A stretch of 64,000 nucleotides of DNA, from positions 620,001-684,000 of the forward strand of contig CM049997.1 of assembly GCA_016630955.3 (NCBI GenBank). The letters run 5' to 3'. Source of the stretch: Didymella arachidicola. Its lineage: Eukaryota; Ascomycota; Dothideomycetes; Pleosporales; Didymellaceae. The notes under the pieces are model-generated. The model saw nothing but the letters and a program-made list of their open reading frames with translations, was not told where the DNA came from and did not search any database. Numbering within the stretch: the first letter of the stretch is position 1; every line of letters starts with the position of its first letter. The translations under genes were made by a program, and so were the position numbers. Positions 54,626 to 64,000 of the stretch are shown here, one piece after another.

Positions 54626-54941
54626 TGCGAGCGAAGGGGCGCAGTGGGCGCAGTGAGCGAGCAGGGGATGGGTTGGATTATGTAAGGGTGTCGAGTGCGT
54701 CGAAGCGGCAGGAGACTCTCCACTGCTGCCGTTGGTGTTGGAGGCGTGCTGAGGTGAAGCGTCGTGGGGCATGACCTCAGCGTACCCACGCGCAGGGGCC
54801 CCGTCTTGGCTCTTCCGCGCTCCGTCCTCTGAAGTTCGAAAAGTTCCCAGCGCGTCTCGTCTCCGTGAATTGCGCTCACATCAACCACCAACCACCAACC
54901 ACCAACCACCACATCACCACATCACCACATCACCACACACC
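54626..54941. other. short divergent promoter with CA-rich leader
   Basis: This 316-bp region lies between ARC40 and the mS41 gene. The 55 bases before the mS41 start are made of ACCAACC-type and ATCACCAC-type direct repeats almost free of G and T, which would give an unstructured 5' leader. Confidence 0.6.
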
Positions 54942-55661
54942 ATGATCCTGCGACGCCCGCTCCTCGCCGCCCCGCCCGCCGTCTCCCTCCCCAAGACGAG
55001 CACCCGCTTCCTGCAGCACAGCATCCCCTTGCGCCCCGTCCCCAGCCCCACGCCCTTCATCCCAGACCACCACGCCTTCCTAACCGCCATCGGCCGCGGC
55101 CTCTCCGCCCACGCCGGAAAAATCCCTTCCTGGACCGCCCTCTTCACCCTCACGTCCCCGCAGCTCAAGGAGCTCGGCATCGAACCCGCCCGCTCGCGCC
55201 GCTACCTGCTGCACTGGCGCGAGAAGTTCCGCAACGCAGAGTACGGGCCCGGCGGCGACTGCACACACGTATCCGACGGCGTGGCCGAGCTGGCTGTTGT
55301 CGAGGCGCCTGTTGCGCCGAATCCCGCGTTGGGCGGCACGATTAGTCCGCGCTCGGCGGCGGCCACGGCGACAAGGAACCCCGGCACGAGGAGGGTTGTT
55401 GTTAATGTGCCTGCGGGCGAGGCGCCGGCGGGGCCTGTGGAGGCGCTTCGTGTGGTTGAGGGGGTGCGTGTCAAGGGCGCAAAGACGATCAAGGGGAGTT
55501 ATGTGGAGCCTATGAAGGGGGAGGGGTTGAGGGCGAGGATAAGGTTGCAGGAGGGTATGTGGGAGGAGAGGAGGGGGCATAAGATTGATGGGGGGGAGAG
55601 GCGGAGGGCGGAGGTTAGGGCGAAGAGGAGGGCGGCAGAGAACAAGGAGAAGGCGAGGTAG
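54942..55661 (+). CDS. mitochondrial small-subunit ribosomal protein mS41 (Fyv4-like)
   Basis: Single exon, 239 aa from the MILRRPLLAAPPAVSLPK start. This N-terminus is a basic, hydroxylated mitochondrial presequence. The IGR domain (PF09597) follows at about residues 45-95: FLTAIGRGLSAHAGKIPSWT, LFTLTSPQLKELGIEPARSR, RYLLHWREKFR. This domain defines yeast Fyv4/mS41, a fungal-type protein of the mitoribosome small subunit. The C-terminal extension is lysine/arginine-rich (KIDGGERRRAEVRAKRRAA), which suits rRNA contact. The longer open frame back to 54771 is disfavoured because it spans repetitive leader sequence. Yeast Fyv4 is shorter (about 130 aa); the extension is common in filamentous fungi. 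Confidence 0.88.
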   Translation: MILRRPLLAAPPAVSLPKTSTRFLQHSIPLRPVPSPTPFIPDHHAFLTAIGRGLSAHAGKIPSWTALFTLTSPQLKELGIEPARSRRYLLHWREKFRNAEYGPGGDCTHVSDGVAELAVVEAPVAPNPALGGTISPRSAAATATRNPGTRRVVVNVPAGEAPAGPVEALRVVEGVRVKGAKTIKGSYVEPMKGEGLRARIRLQEGMWEERRGHKIDGGERRRAEVRAKRRAAENKEKAR

Positions 55662-55870
55662 AGGGGGCGTTGTGTGTGTGTGTATTGTATAAGAGGTGTA
55701 TCTGGGATTGTACCATATCGAGGAACGAGAGACGAGGTGTTTTCTTCAGCGTCCTTCTTACCAGATCCAGCAGTGCCAGGTCCATCCAGCGGCACGACAC
55801 TCCCAAACAGCGCGCGTCATAACCACCCCAACCACATCCCAAACGCCCAACCCAAAAACACCCACTCCAC

Positions 55871-58066
55871 CTACGCCCCCCCATCATACTTCGCAAACAG
55901 CTTCCTCCCCACAACCTCCACCTCATCCTCGCCCTCCCCCACCACAGCCCTGTCATGCACCCCCACAAACTCCATAACCCCTCCCCCCTCAGCCCCCTCC
56001 TTCCCACTCAGCAACAACCTCAAATCCGCCCTCAACAGCAAAACCCCCTGCCCCAAAAACACAACCTCCATCCGATACCCCTCCACACTCGTCCTGAGCT
56101 GCGTCGCGCGGAAGCTCGCGTGCGGTGGCACCTCGAACGCGCGGATCGCGTAGAGCATCGAGCGGGGCGGGATGCTGAGGCGCGCTGTGAAGGACGAGGC
56201 GGACGAGGCGGGGATCGAGTGCAGGGTTAGTGTGCGCTGGCCGCTGCCGTATTTGTCCGTGTGGAGGGTCGAGTACGGGGCGCAGAAGAGTTTCCATGGG
56301 CCTTGGAGGGGGCCTGTGGGGAGGGGGATGCGGAGCGGAATGGAGGTGGTGAGGAGGGATTCTGCGGCTTTGGCGCGCGAGGAGGCGGAGGTGAGGAGGG
56401 TAGTAGTAGTAGTAATAGTAGTAGTAGAGTTTAGAGTAGATTGCTGCAGTGCGAGTTCTTTCTTTAAGCTGCAGCCGCTGGCTTTGATTCCGAGGCAGGG
56501 GAGGGGGCCGAGGGCGGTGTTGGCGCTGCGCCAGGCGAGGAAGGAGGAGAGGTATTCTGCTTCGTCGGTGAAGTTGACTGCTTTCTGGGCGGCTTTGAAG
56601 CGCGCGTTGAATACTTCCATGGAGGCCTCTTCGTGGGTCTCGCGGTGGACCTTCTTCCTGATCTCTGGGGTTATGAATGGGTCGATCTCAGCGCCTGACC
56701 GAGAATACGGCTTGCCGACGCAAGCAAACATTTCTTTCATGCTTGGGCTCGTTCCGCCAGATGTCGTTGACCCTGCTGTGGATGCTGCACGGGGGACGGG
56801 TCTGGGTCTCGGCTTGGGCTCATCGCTCAGTAGCTGCGTGGTGGTTGTGTACTTGTGCAGGTTTGAAGCGGTCAGCGAGGCTCGACCATCAGGTTTGAGC
56901 TGAAGCTTGTGGTTCTTGTCCAGCACTGGATGTTCAGACAAGGAATCCTCACTCACGACCGGCGTCGGAGGCGGCTTCTCGGCCGCTTTCTTCGACTTCT
57001 TCGACTTCTTACCCTTGATCGTATCGGTGAGCTTGAAGGGGATCGGTGAATCAGAAAGGTTAGCTAGAAGTTGCGACTCTGGTGTGCCCGTGATGAGGAA
57101 GCTGGTATGTTCGCTACCGATTTTGGTTACCTTTGACGCATTGGCCCTGTGAGAGAATGCGTTCGCTGGAAGCGGCACATGACTCTTCCTAGGCGGCGAA
57201 GAGTCGACGAGGGCTTTCGTAGGCGCGCTCTGTGGGAGTGGCACTGTAGTCGCCTGAGCAGGTGAAGAGAATAATGGTAGCGACGGGGCGTTCAGCTCAT
57301 GACCAGCAATGACAGGCTGAGAAATAAGCTCGTTGAATCGACTTTGCCACTCCGGGATATTCATGCTCGCCTTGGGAGGAGAAGAAAAGACTGGAGATGA
57401 CGGTGCACTGGCTCTGACTGGTGCAGTTGGACGGGCCTTGACGTAGCCAGTACTGTGCCGCTTGGCCTTCTTCTCCTTCTTGACCTGCTTGGCAATGCGA
57501 CGAGTCTCTTTAGCGATAGAGTCAAAGTCGACAGTGTCACCGCTTTGGCGGCTAGCCTTGTCCTTTTTGGCCTGTTTCTTGGATCGCTCGTCCTCATGCT
57601 TGACAAGTACAGATGGACTGCTGAACACCCCACGAGCAGCATTGACCGACGACTGAATGTTCTTCAGCATTTCTGCGCCGACAAAGGGTACCACATGGTC
57701 TGATGGCCTGCCCTGAGGCACCGGGACTTCGCTCTCGCGCTTGCGCTTCTTGCCTTTCGTGCTGCCAGTAGCTAGCGTTACCTTGATAGCAGGGGTGGAA
57801 GCTGATGGTGTGCCATTCTTCGCCTTCGGCATGTCTCGGGTAGACGTGTTGGCTTTCTTCTTTTTCTTCTTATCGGCCGTTTCCTCCCGCGTGCTGTCAT
57901 GTTGGCTGTCTTTCCTAGGCCGACCAGGTCCACGTTTGGCTTTGGGAGGCTCAGGGCTATTATGAAAAAAGTCCATACTGTTGAATGAAGGACCCAGTCC
58001 GGGCTTTGCGCCATGCAAGTGGTGAGTGGGCATGTTGTACAGACCAGTGCTCTTGTTGAGTGCCAT
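55871..58066 (-). CDS. AT-hook protein, function unknown
   Basis: Single exon, 731 aa. An AT-hook core (KRGPGRPRKDS) lies at about residues 44-54, followed by several basic nuclear-localisation-like stretches (ADKKKKKKA, KGKKRKRESE, KKQAKKDKA). Most of the first 500 residues are disordered Pro/Ser/Lys-rich sequence. A more ordered C-terminal region (~510-731) contains EVFNARFKAAQKAVNFTDEA and a beta-rich part ending LFAKYDGGA. A TTTTITTTT microsatellite-encoded run (56402-56424) interrupts it. AT-hooks bind the minor groove of AT-rich DNA, so a chromatin role is plausible. I do not recognise the C-terminal domain. Confidence 0.7.
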   Translation of the reverse strand: MALNKSTGLYNMPTHHLHGAKPGLGPSFNSMDFFHNSPEPPKAKRGPGRPRKDSQHDSTREETADKKKKKKANTSTRDMPKAKNGTPSASTPAIKVTLATGSTKGKKRKRESEVPVPQGRPSDHVVPFVGAEMLKNIQSSVNAARGVFSSPSVLVKHEDERSKKQAKKDKASRQSGDTVDFDSIAKETRRIAKQVKKEKKAKRHSTGYVKARPTAPVRASAPSSPVFSSPPKASMNIPEWQSRFNELISQPVIAGHELNAPSLPLFSSPAQATTVPLPQSAPTKALVDSSPPRKSHVPLPANAFSHRANASKVTKIGSEHTSFLITGTPESQLLANLSDSPIPFKLTDTIKGKKSKKSKKAAEKPPPTPVVSEDSLSEHPVLDKNHKLQLKPDGRASLTASNLHKYTTTTQLLSDEPKPRPRPVPRAASTAGSTTSGGTSPSMKEMFACVGKPYSRSGAEIDPFITPEIRKKVHRETHEEASMEVFNARFKAAQKAVNFTDEAEYLSSFLAWRSANTALGPLPCLGIKASGCSLKKELALQQSTLNSTTTITTTTTLLTSASSRAKAAESLLTTSIPLRIPLPTGPLQGPWKLFCAPYSTLHTDKYGSGQRTLTLHSIPASSASSFTARLSIPPRSMLYAIRAFEVPPHASFRATQLRTSVEGYRMEVVFLGQGVLLLRADLRLLLSGKEGAEGGGVMEFVGVHDRAVVGEGEDEVEVVGRKLFAKYDGGA

Positions 58067-58678
58067 GACTGGTCGCGGGCTGCAAGTGACTCGGGTTTAC
58101 GAAGCTGGTGCTGATTCAGTCTTGTCTGGGCTTTTATGTGCGAGCTAGAGTCAGAGTAGAAGCTTCCTGGTCAGTGGCTTGTTTGCATAGAGCAGTCTTG
58201 CTACATACGTATGTCCTGTGCAGTCGCGCAACGGGAGCAATGCGTCAAGAGGGTATGAGTTAGAACGAAAGGCGAGGGGAAGTTACGAGAGAGATGTTAT
58301 CTGGCGACGGTGAGGATCATAACAAAAGGCCTCACGTGGCCTGGAAGTTAAAGTGAAGGTGAAGACAGATAGCCGACAGCGATTCACCGTGACTTGACAA
58401 CTGCCAATATAGTTAGTGAATCGCAGAAATGGAAATCACCACATACTTCTTAACTTAGGTCTTGTGCTCCAATGCAGTAGTTCTTATTCCGTCGTCGCCG
58501 GAGGCATCGGCTGTGATGCTGAGTCTCGCCAGATAAGCTCACACGGCCAGTGACTACGAGCTGACCTGAGCCAAACCCGTAGCAACCATCGCACGCTGAT
58601 CTCGCAGGGTTGTAACCGCTTGTTCGAAGATCAAGTGAAGGGCCAAGATCTACTGACATGCCGAACTGAAATGTCATC
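58067..58678. other. intergenic upstream of the AT-hook gene
   Basis: About 0.6 kb between tandem minus-strand genes. It holds the AT-hook gene promoter and the 3' flank of the coiled-coil gene. No gene or repeat was seen. Confidence 0.5.
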
Positions 58679-59282
58679 TCAGATTCCCCGCGATGCCCGC
58701 TCCGCTTCCAACTGCCTGATGTACAGAATCAGGGAGTTGTTCTCCTCATTCAGCCTCTGAATCTTCTTCTTCGCCTCTGCAAGCTCCGCCCTGACCTTCT
58801 TATACTTCGTATCCGGAACCATGAGGACGCGCTCCGGCTTTGGCGCCGGCTGCACTTCTGGCTTCTCCTCCAAAATATCCTTCATACCTTGGATCAAGAA
58901 GTTCACATCGACGCCCTCGGACAAGGCGTTTGCGAGAGCAGCCTTCAGCTCGTCCAGATATCCTGTCATCTTGGCTGGCACGCCTTTCGCGGCGTTGAGA
59001 TTGTTGAGGCGACGGCGCAGTTCATTCTCGAGCTGCTGTAGCTCCTTGTATACCTTCTCTGGTGCATCAGCATGCTCGGCTTGCTTGTAAGTAGTGGTGA
59101 GAAGACCGTATGTAGTACGGCAGTGTTTGTACCCAGGACGGTCGATGGTGTCTGGCGGAAGGAACCTGCTGAAAGTGAGTTTATTGCAGATTATATGACT
59201 TCAATGTGTTATCGTACGGTTTCATATCGCTGATGATCGCCCCAATAGCAGCGTGCCCCCGTCGAGGCTGTGTTGAAGTCAT
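58679..59282 (-). CDS. small coiled-coil protein, function unknown
   Basis: Two exons encode 184 aa, with one intron at 59169-59217 joining the short first exon (MTSTQPRRGHAAIGAIISDM) to RFLPPDTIDRPGYKHCRTTY. The protein is helical. It has a central segment (KVYKELQQLENELRRRLNNL) and a C-terminal leucine-zipper-like coiled coil (RAELAEAKKKIQRLNEENNS). No membrane segment or enzymatic motif. A role as a small structural or adaptor subunit is likely, but I do not recognise the family. The first exon is supported by a good branch/acceptor (TTTCAG) and by the in-frame join. Confidence 0.6.
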
Positions 59283-59935
59283 AGTGCTCAGTTGAGAGTT
59301 GTAGTGCAGTTTCAGTGGTCATAGAAGCCTGCATACCGCTCTTGGTGTGCGTGTTTGACTCTATATGCAGGGACAGACCTGCAAGAGACGGCGTGAGTAA
59401 GTGAAGGTGGCCGTGATAGGCAAGATTGAAAATACGATTAGAAGCGTGTCAATACTGTTATCCTCGCATTTCAATGTCGAAATGTTATATCATGCTATTT
59501 TGGCCTAGACGTATCTCTAGCAGTGGCGCTGTGAAGGGGAAAGTCACAGTGTCTGGTTGGGAAGGTTCAGGTCGAGCCCTTGCGTCATTGTTTGGAAGGG
59601 AAACCGACCAGGCCGACCGGAGGAAAGCACGAAGGAAGAAAAACAACATCTCATCCCGAACAAGTGCCATACGCTTGGAAGGGCCGTTAAGAGAGCATCC
59701 TGAATTATGGGCTCAGGAATGCTTTGCCACATCGTTAGTTTAGTTGAGCCGAGGAGCAAGTATAGTATCTCGATAACCTTGAGTCGTCGCGCTTGTATTG
59801 ATTCTATCCATTACCGTCTCGCACCCATACCAAAGAAACTATGTTAAACCACCCAATAGGATATCATGTCATACTAAACCAAGAGAAAGCCTCGCCGTTA
59901 CGCACCCAATTCCCATTTCACCCTGCAGCAAGCTC
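59283..59935. other. intergenic between coiled-coil and J-domain genes
   Basis: About 0.65 kb between tandem minus-strand genes. The open frames are short and overlap on both strands without recognisable content. Confidence 0.5.
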
Positions 59936-60707
59936 CTACCCACTGACAGCACTGCTCAGCACCTTCGCAGCGAGACTGCTCAACAGCCTCGCCTTATCTG
60001 CCTGCGGCATCTCCTGAAAAACGGCATAAACGCTCTTGCCCTTCGCGTCCCTGACACTGCCCAACCTGTTCCCCGCAACAGCACCCGCGACCATACCCGG
60101 GAAATTTGCAACAATGAACCCCATTGCACCTCCACTCAGCCCACCAACCACGCTCCAGAACTTGCCCGTAGGACCAGCATCCTGATCAGCCATACCCTCC
60201 TCTCTCAGCATCTCCTCGAAGATGCCACCAAACTGCTCTTCAGAGAACTTGTTGTGGCTTTCCTCGGTATTCCCCGCAGGCTTCTCGCCGCCAAAACCAA
60301 ACGCGCTCCATGGAAAGCCTCCGAAATTGAAGCCTCCTGTGCTCGCGCCCGCGCCCTGTCCGGACGTCGCGTTTGGGATCTCTTCCTCCCAGTCGTCGTC
60401 GGGTGTCGTTGTGCTGCCTGTCCAGTTGTTGTATGTGCGTGCAGCGTCGTACTCGCGGCGTCGCGTGGGATCCGAGAGAGTATAGTATGCATCGTTGATG
60501 GCCTGGAAGCGCTTTGTGCGGGTTGCGCGCTCGGGCGAGTTGGCGGGGACGCGGTCCGGGTGATGCTTTAGGGCGGCTTTTTTGTAAGCATCGCGGATCT
60601 GTTGTTGGGATGCTTTGGCGTCTACGTCAAGGATTTTGTAGTAGTCTTGTGCTGCTAGGCAACATTAGTGAGATGTCGCCGTGTGAATGGAAGGGAACCT
60701 TACCCAT
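59936..60707 (-). CDS. J-domain protein with short C-terminal membrane-like segment
   Basis: Hsp70 co-chaperone of the DnaJ family. Two exons encode 240 aa. The first coding exon is only 4 nt (60704-60707, ATGG), followed by a 49-nt intron (60655-60703). Together they give M-A-AQDYYKILDVDAKAS. The J domain spans residues ~4-72 with the HPD tripeptide intact (ALKHHPDRVPANS) and ends RRREYDAAR. A Gly/Phe-rich linker follows (GFNFGGFPWSAFGFGG). Near the C-terminus is a hydrophobic, glycine-rich stretch (FWSVVGGLSGGAMGFIVANF, PGMVAGAVAGN) that could insert in or lie on a membrane. No zinc-finger or client-binding type I/II domains, so this is a type III J protein. Partner Hsp70 and compartment unknown. 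Confidence 0.85.
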
Positions 60708-61081
60708 AGTGAACGGTGCGAGCTTGGTTTGTGGAGAGAGGATTCGGTATAGGCAGGGGAGAAGAAGTGTAGGATAAGAGACGAGGGCTAACACTTCGGT
60801 AGGTTTGCAGGCAGCGAAGCGGGCGCTCAGAGGCAAGGTAGTGTTGCACGTTTATCGAGTGACGTAGTGTTCCAAACGCGGGTTCCAGCCACTGTGGCTT
60901 CAATTTCACATGAACGAAAACGAAACTCACAATGCAAGGTATTTGTGCATCGAATCGGCATGTTTGTGATTTCGAACCTTACGCGACATTGCTTTTCACG
61001 TATCTATCCTACACGCTTCGAAAGAAGCCACTTTTACAGTCGCCGTATGGCTAAGGGTAGCAACGCGCACGACTCAGGCCT
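60708..61081. other. intergenic between two J-domain genes
   Basis: About 0.37 kb between tandem minus-strand genes, containing the promoter of the downstream type III J-protein gene. No coding region is supported. Confidence 0.5.
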
Positions 61082-62478
61082 TTACCTAGCGCGGCTCTGG
61101 GCCTTGGTCTTGCGCTTTCTTGTCTCACCGTTGATGTTCTGAGCAGTCGCAGACTGGAGAGCAGCCTCTTCCTCAGGGAGGTCGGAAGTCTCAATGAGAG
61201 GCTCGTCGATGAGCTCCTTCTTTCCGAGAAAACGGCCGACGGACTGGTTGTAAGCGAATCTGGGAAGCTTGAAGAGAACAGTGTCGAAAATGGTAGGCGC
61301 AGACTCCTCATCGGGCTGTTTGTTGTCAGTCTTGCGGTCATATCATTCAAGATTGGAAGGTGATTTACGTCAAGCAGGAATTCCCCCTTCATGCCATCTT
61401 CTGTCTCCTCCTCGAGGAAGACATTGCCAACCGAGTCGACGATCAATACCTTGCCATTCTGTCCCACGATGCGTCTCTTAGCGCCCTGGGGACCGGAAAT
61501 GAGCTCTGCTTCCTGGGGCGTGCTGATACCAGCGGTGCGAGCTTTCTTGGCTACGGCGGGCTTCTTGCTGTTCTTGCGCTGGTCCTTCTCCCAAGCACGC
61601 GCCTCTTTGCGGTTTCTGGGAATGAACTCTGGTTCTTTCTCTTCCTCTTCATCGTTATCGAATTGTTGCGAACTGACTGGAGCAGCAGCAGCATCAACGC
61701 CAGGGATACCTGGGATAGCAGACTCGTCACCCCAAGCGGTCTTGCGAGCGTGTCGAATGTAGTGCTCAACGAAGGCCCTGCGTTGCTTCCAGTTCATGTA
61801 CAGAACAAAGTAGTGGACGCCGCCGCCAATGACGACTAGAACGCCGAGAAGGACGGAGCCGAGGCCAGGACGGAAGCGATCGTAGTAGTAGCCAGAGCCC
61901 TTCCAGGCAGGGAAACCGTTCCTCAAAAAGTGGTCGTAGCGCTCGCGCTCAGGACCCTTGAGAATGTTTGCAACAACTGAAAGCTTTTGGTATCTGGCAG
62001 TGACCTTCTTCATGTGCGCATCGATTTCCTTCTTCGAAGGACCCTTGCTGGACTTGACACCAGGTGTTTTGCCCTCCTTGCCAGCCTTCTTAGCATAGTT
62101 GGAGATGAAGATCTTGCGTGCCTTGTCGGGATGGAGCTCGCGGCCCCTCGTGCGGTAGGCCTTGGTCAATTCGTCTTGGTTGGCACTGGGCTTGACGCCG
62201 AGCATGTCATAGAAGGTGACATTGGCACCCTCTGACTTGATGACTTCGTCGCGCAAACGGAAGATTTCGTGGTCTATGCAGTGAGATGTTAGCTAATCTG
62301 CGCCGTTCTTTCCAATGTTGGAAGCATGCTTGGGGGTGCGTGTATAGCGCAGCACGCCCAGGGGAGATATTGTTAGACATGTTTGCGGCCAGTGATGGTA
62401 CCTACCCTCTTTCGACCAGGCAGCAGCAAAGGCCGCGAAGATGCCCAGCAGCAGGGCAAATACAGCAGTTGACCTCAT
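61082..62478 (-). CDS. ER membrane J-domain protein (Erj5-like)
   Basis: Co-chaperone for the ER Hsp70 Kar2/BiP. Three exons encode about 403 aa, with introns at 62274-62405 and 61316-61368. A signal peptide (MRSTAVFALLLGIFAAFAAA) is followed directly by the luminal J domain, which starts NVTFYDMLGVKPSANQDELT and has the HPD motif in RELHPDKARK. An insert of charged residues separates helices II and III, as in Erj5. One membrane helix (LGSVLLGVLVVIGGGVHYFV) is near residue 165. A long cytosolic tail follows that is rich in Lys/Arg/Glu and ends RKRKTKAQSRAR. The topology (luminal J domain, one membrane span) matches Erj5. The start at 62478 was chosen because it opens the signal peptide directly. 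Confidence 0.88.
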
Positions 62479-63111
62479 AGCTGTTGGTGTTGAAGGGTCA
62501 GACTTCAAGATCGAGTTCAAGCCAGATCGCGAACTCTACAACCAACGGGAAAGTACAGTGGCTTGTGCGTCAGTAGCGTGGCGAACCGCTGGAGACTGGC
62601 AGGCCCAGGCAGGGGACCAATTGCACATGAAGGCCACAAAGACCGGTGAGGACTGGGTACAGGTATATATAATCTGAACATATAGGCAGACCGCTGTTTC
62701 CTCTCCTTTCAGAATTTCTTCTCTCGAGTCTCCCCGCGCAACTCTTCTTCGCCGTCTTCATGCCTCCAAGTGTCCTCACTACGGGCGTTTGAGTCGAGCC
62801 GGACTAGGAAGCTGTCGGGGCGCATTGTGGCTCAGCGCACCGGTCCCTTATTTTGGATCGCCGCGTATCCGCAACCAGTGTCCAACAAAAGTTAAACCCC
62901 AGCGACACGTACTCCTTAGGTGAACCCCCTTCGCTCCGCCCACGCTCATTCCACAGCCGCGTCAGCATCACTCCTTCCTCTCGCACTCGTCGTATCTGTA
63001 AGGCAGCCATTTTCTTGAAATATAGCGTTCCCCTGAGTTGTTCAGAGGCCACATCTGCACTTTCCAAACGCAGTTACCATCCAACCTAGGCACACGCAAA
63101 CACCGCTGACA
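62479..63111. other. divergent promoter between Erj5-like and PRA1 genes
   Basis: About 0.63 kb between two divergent genes of the secretory pathway. No coding region or repeat is supported. I did not find a convincing unfolded-protein-response element. Confidence 0.5.
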
Positions 63112-63756
63112 ATGACTTCCCCTGCAGAACGCGAAGAACAACACCACACCCTCATCACCCCCGACGTCTCTCAGACCAACAACACTCAACCCACTGCACA
63201 GTCGCACAACCCTTTCGCTGCCACCATGTCGCGCTTCAACATCCCTATCTCCGCTCTGACGTCCAGGATGGACCTCCAAGGGCGCTTCGACGGCATCCGC
63301 TCCACCTCGGTCTCGTCGCGCTTCGCCAACCTGAAGCCCATCAGCGAGTTCCTCGACTTCAAGCGCATCTCGAAGCCCGCCAACTTCGGTGAGGCGCAGG
63401 GTCGCATCAACTACAACTTGAGCTACTTCTCCAGCAACTATGCTGCTGTCTTCGCTATGCTTAGCATCTACAGCTTGCTCACTCACTTGCTGCTGCTCTT
63501 TGTCATCATCTTTGTCATTGGTGGCATGTACGGTATTGGCAAGCTCGAGGGCAACGACCTCCAGGTCGGCTCCTGGCGCGCGACTACGTCACAGCTCTAC
63601 ACTACCTTGGCCATCGTAGCCATTCCTCTTGGGCTGTGGTCTTCGCCCTTCTCTGCTGTTCTGTGGCTTATCGGTGCTTCCGGTGTCACCATCATTGGTC
63701 ACGCAGCGTTCCTTGACAAGCCCATCGAGTCAGCTTTTTCCGAGGAGGCGGTCTAA
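63112..63756 (+). CDS. PRA1-family (prenylated Rab acceptor) membrane protein
   Basis: Membrane protein that binds prenylated Rab GTPases in the ER/Golgi (yeast Yip3 relatives). Single exon, 214 aa. A hydrophilic N-terminus is followed by the PRA1 domain: RINYNLSYFSSNYAAVFAML, the family's N-L-x-Y/F-x-x-N-Y signature, then paired hydrophobic hairpins (LLTHLLLLFVIIFVIGGMYG, and TTLAIVAIPLGLWSSPFSAV with LWLIGASGVTIIGHAAF). The protein ends in an acidic tail. An internal ATG before SRFNIPISAL would remove 38 residues, but the upstream start follows a clear leader. The neighbouring divergent Erj5-like gene also acts in the early secretory pathway. Confidence 0.93.
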   Translation: MTSPAEREEQHHTLITPDVSQTNNTQPTAQSHNPFAATMSRFNIPISALTSRMDLQGRFDGIRSTSVSSRFANLKPISEFLDFKRISKPANFGEAQGRINYNLSYFSSNYAAVFAMLSIYSLLTHLLLLFVIIFVIGGMYGIGKLEGNDLQVGSWRATTSQLYTTLAIVAIPLGLWSSPFSAVLWLIGASGVTIIGHAAFLDKPIESAFSEEAV

Positions 63757-64000
63757 ATGGTCGGCCGCGAACTCCTCATGCTTCGCCCCCGTGGGGAAGA
63801 CCATCAGGGGCTGTGGGGAGATACATGGAGGATGGGGAAGATATATATAGATTTCAGGACGTGGGCAGTGATACCGAAATGACCGGCGTTAATGTAGAAC
63901 ATGGAAACCAGCAAGCTTCGAATGGCAAGCAACTTCTCAAAAAGGACGAACTATACTTCAACGACATGGATATACGAGCATGGCAACGAAGGACAGCAGC

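Noticed and set aside
53951..54685. 244-codon plus-strand open frame rich in Gly/Ala/Asp/Val
   Set aside because: It is antisense to ARC40 and low in complexity. It is a shadow of the GC-rich coding sequence.
62968..63486. 172-codon minus-strand frame
   Set aside because: It is antisense to the PRA1 gene and has no recognisable domain.

Overview
The window comes from a filamentous ascomycete nuclear genome. Genes are split by short introns, mostly 45-60 nt with GTAAGT-like donors and CTNAC/CTAAT branch motifs. Most protein families are fungal-specific or typical of ascomycetes: Zn2Cys6 regulators, an AA9 polysaccharide monooxygenase, DUF3632, a GPR1/FUN34/YaaH transporter, Sec59, Sec53 and Erj5. 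In the reconstructed SdhB the conserved histidine of the CHTILNC motif is residue 277, the number used for Alternaria-like fungi, so a Dothideomycete (perhaps Pleosporales) is my best guess. That guess is inference.

Layout: 0.1-9 kb is an accessory-looking minus-strand block. It holds a glutathione S-transferase, a C2H2+Zn2Cys6 regulator, an FAD aromatic hydroxylase and a 5'-truncated salicylate-hydroxylase-like gene, followed by two foldback/MITE-like inverted repeats. 9.6-18.6 kb is housekeeping: cytochrome c1 and an M1 aminopeptidase share a divergent promoter, then comes dolichol kinase. 19-34.5 kb mixes metabolic and accessory genes: a DszC-like flavin monooxygenase, an acetate-type transporter, a HAD phosphatase, SdhB, a DUF3632 protein, a secreted dienelactone-hydrolase-like protein, an AA9 LPMO and a small dsRNA-binding-like protein. 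Long gene-poor stretches with decayed coding remnants lie between them. 35.8-64 kb is mostly conserved cellular machinery: a large ankyrin protein, a THO-complex subunit, an Irc20/SHPRH-type helicase-RING protein, phosphomannomutase, a small membrane protein, a Zn2Cys6 regulator, ARPC1, mitochondrial ribosomal protein mS41, an AT-hook protein, a coiled-coil protein, two J-domain proteins and a PRA1 protein.

Shared themes: CYT1 and SDHB, both respiratory-chain nuclear genes, each have a CCAAT (HAP-type) box about 100-150 bp before the start codon. Sec59, Sec53/PMM and Erj5 all serve ER glycosylation or folding but are not adjacent. The GST, regulator and two FAD hydroxylases look like a small aromatic-compound catabolic or specialised-metabolism block that is partly eroded.

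All gene models were assembled by hand from exon frames and splice signals. For every complete spliced model the exon lengths sum to a whole number of codons. Start codons remain predictions. The least certain parts are the GST introns, the 5' ends of the aminopeptidase, HAD and helicase genes, and the AA9 first intron, whose donor reads AT instead of GT.
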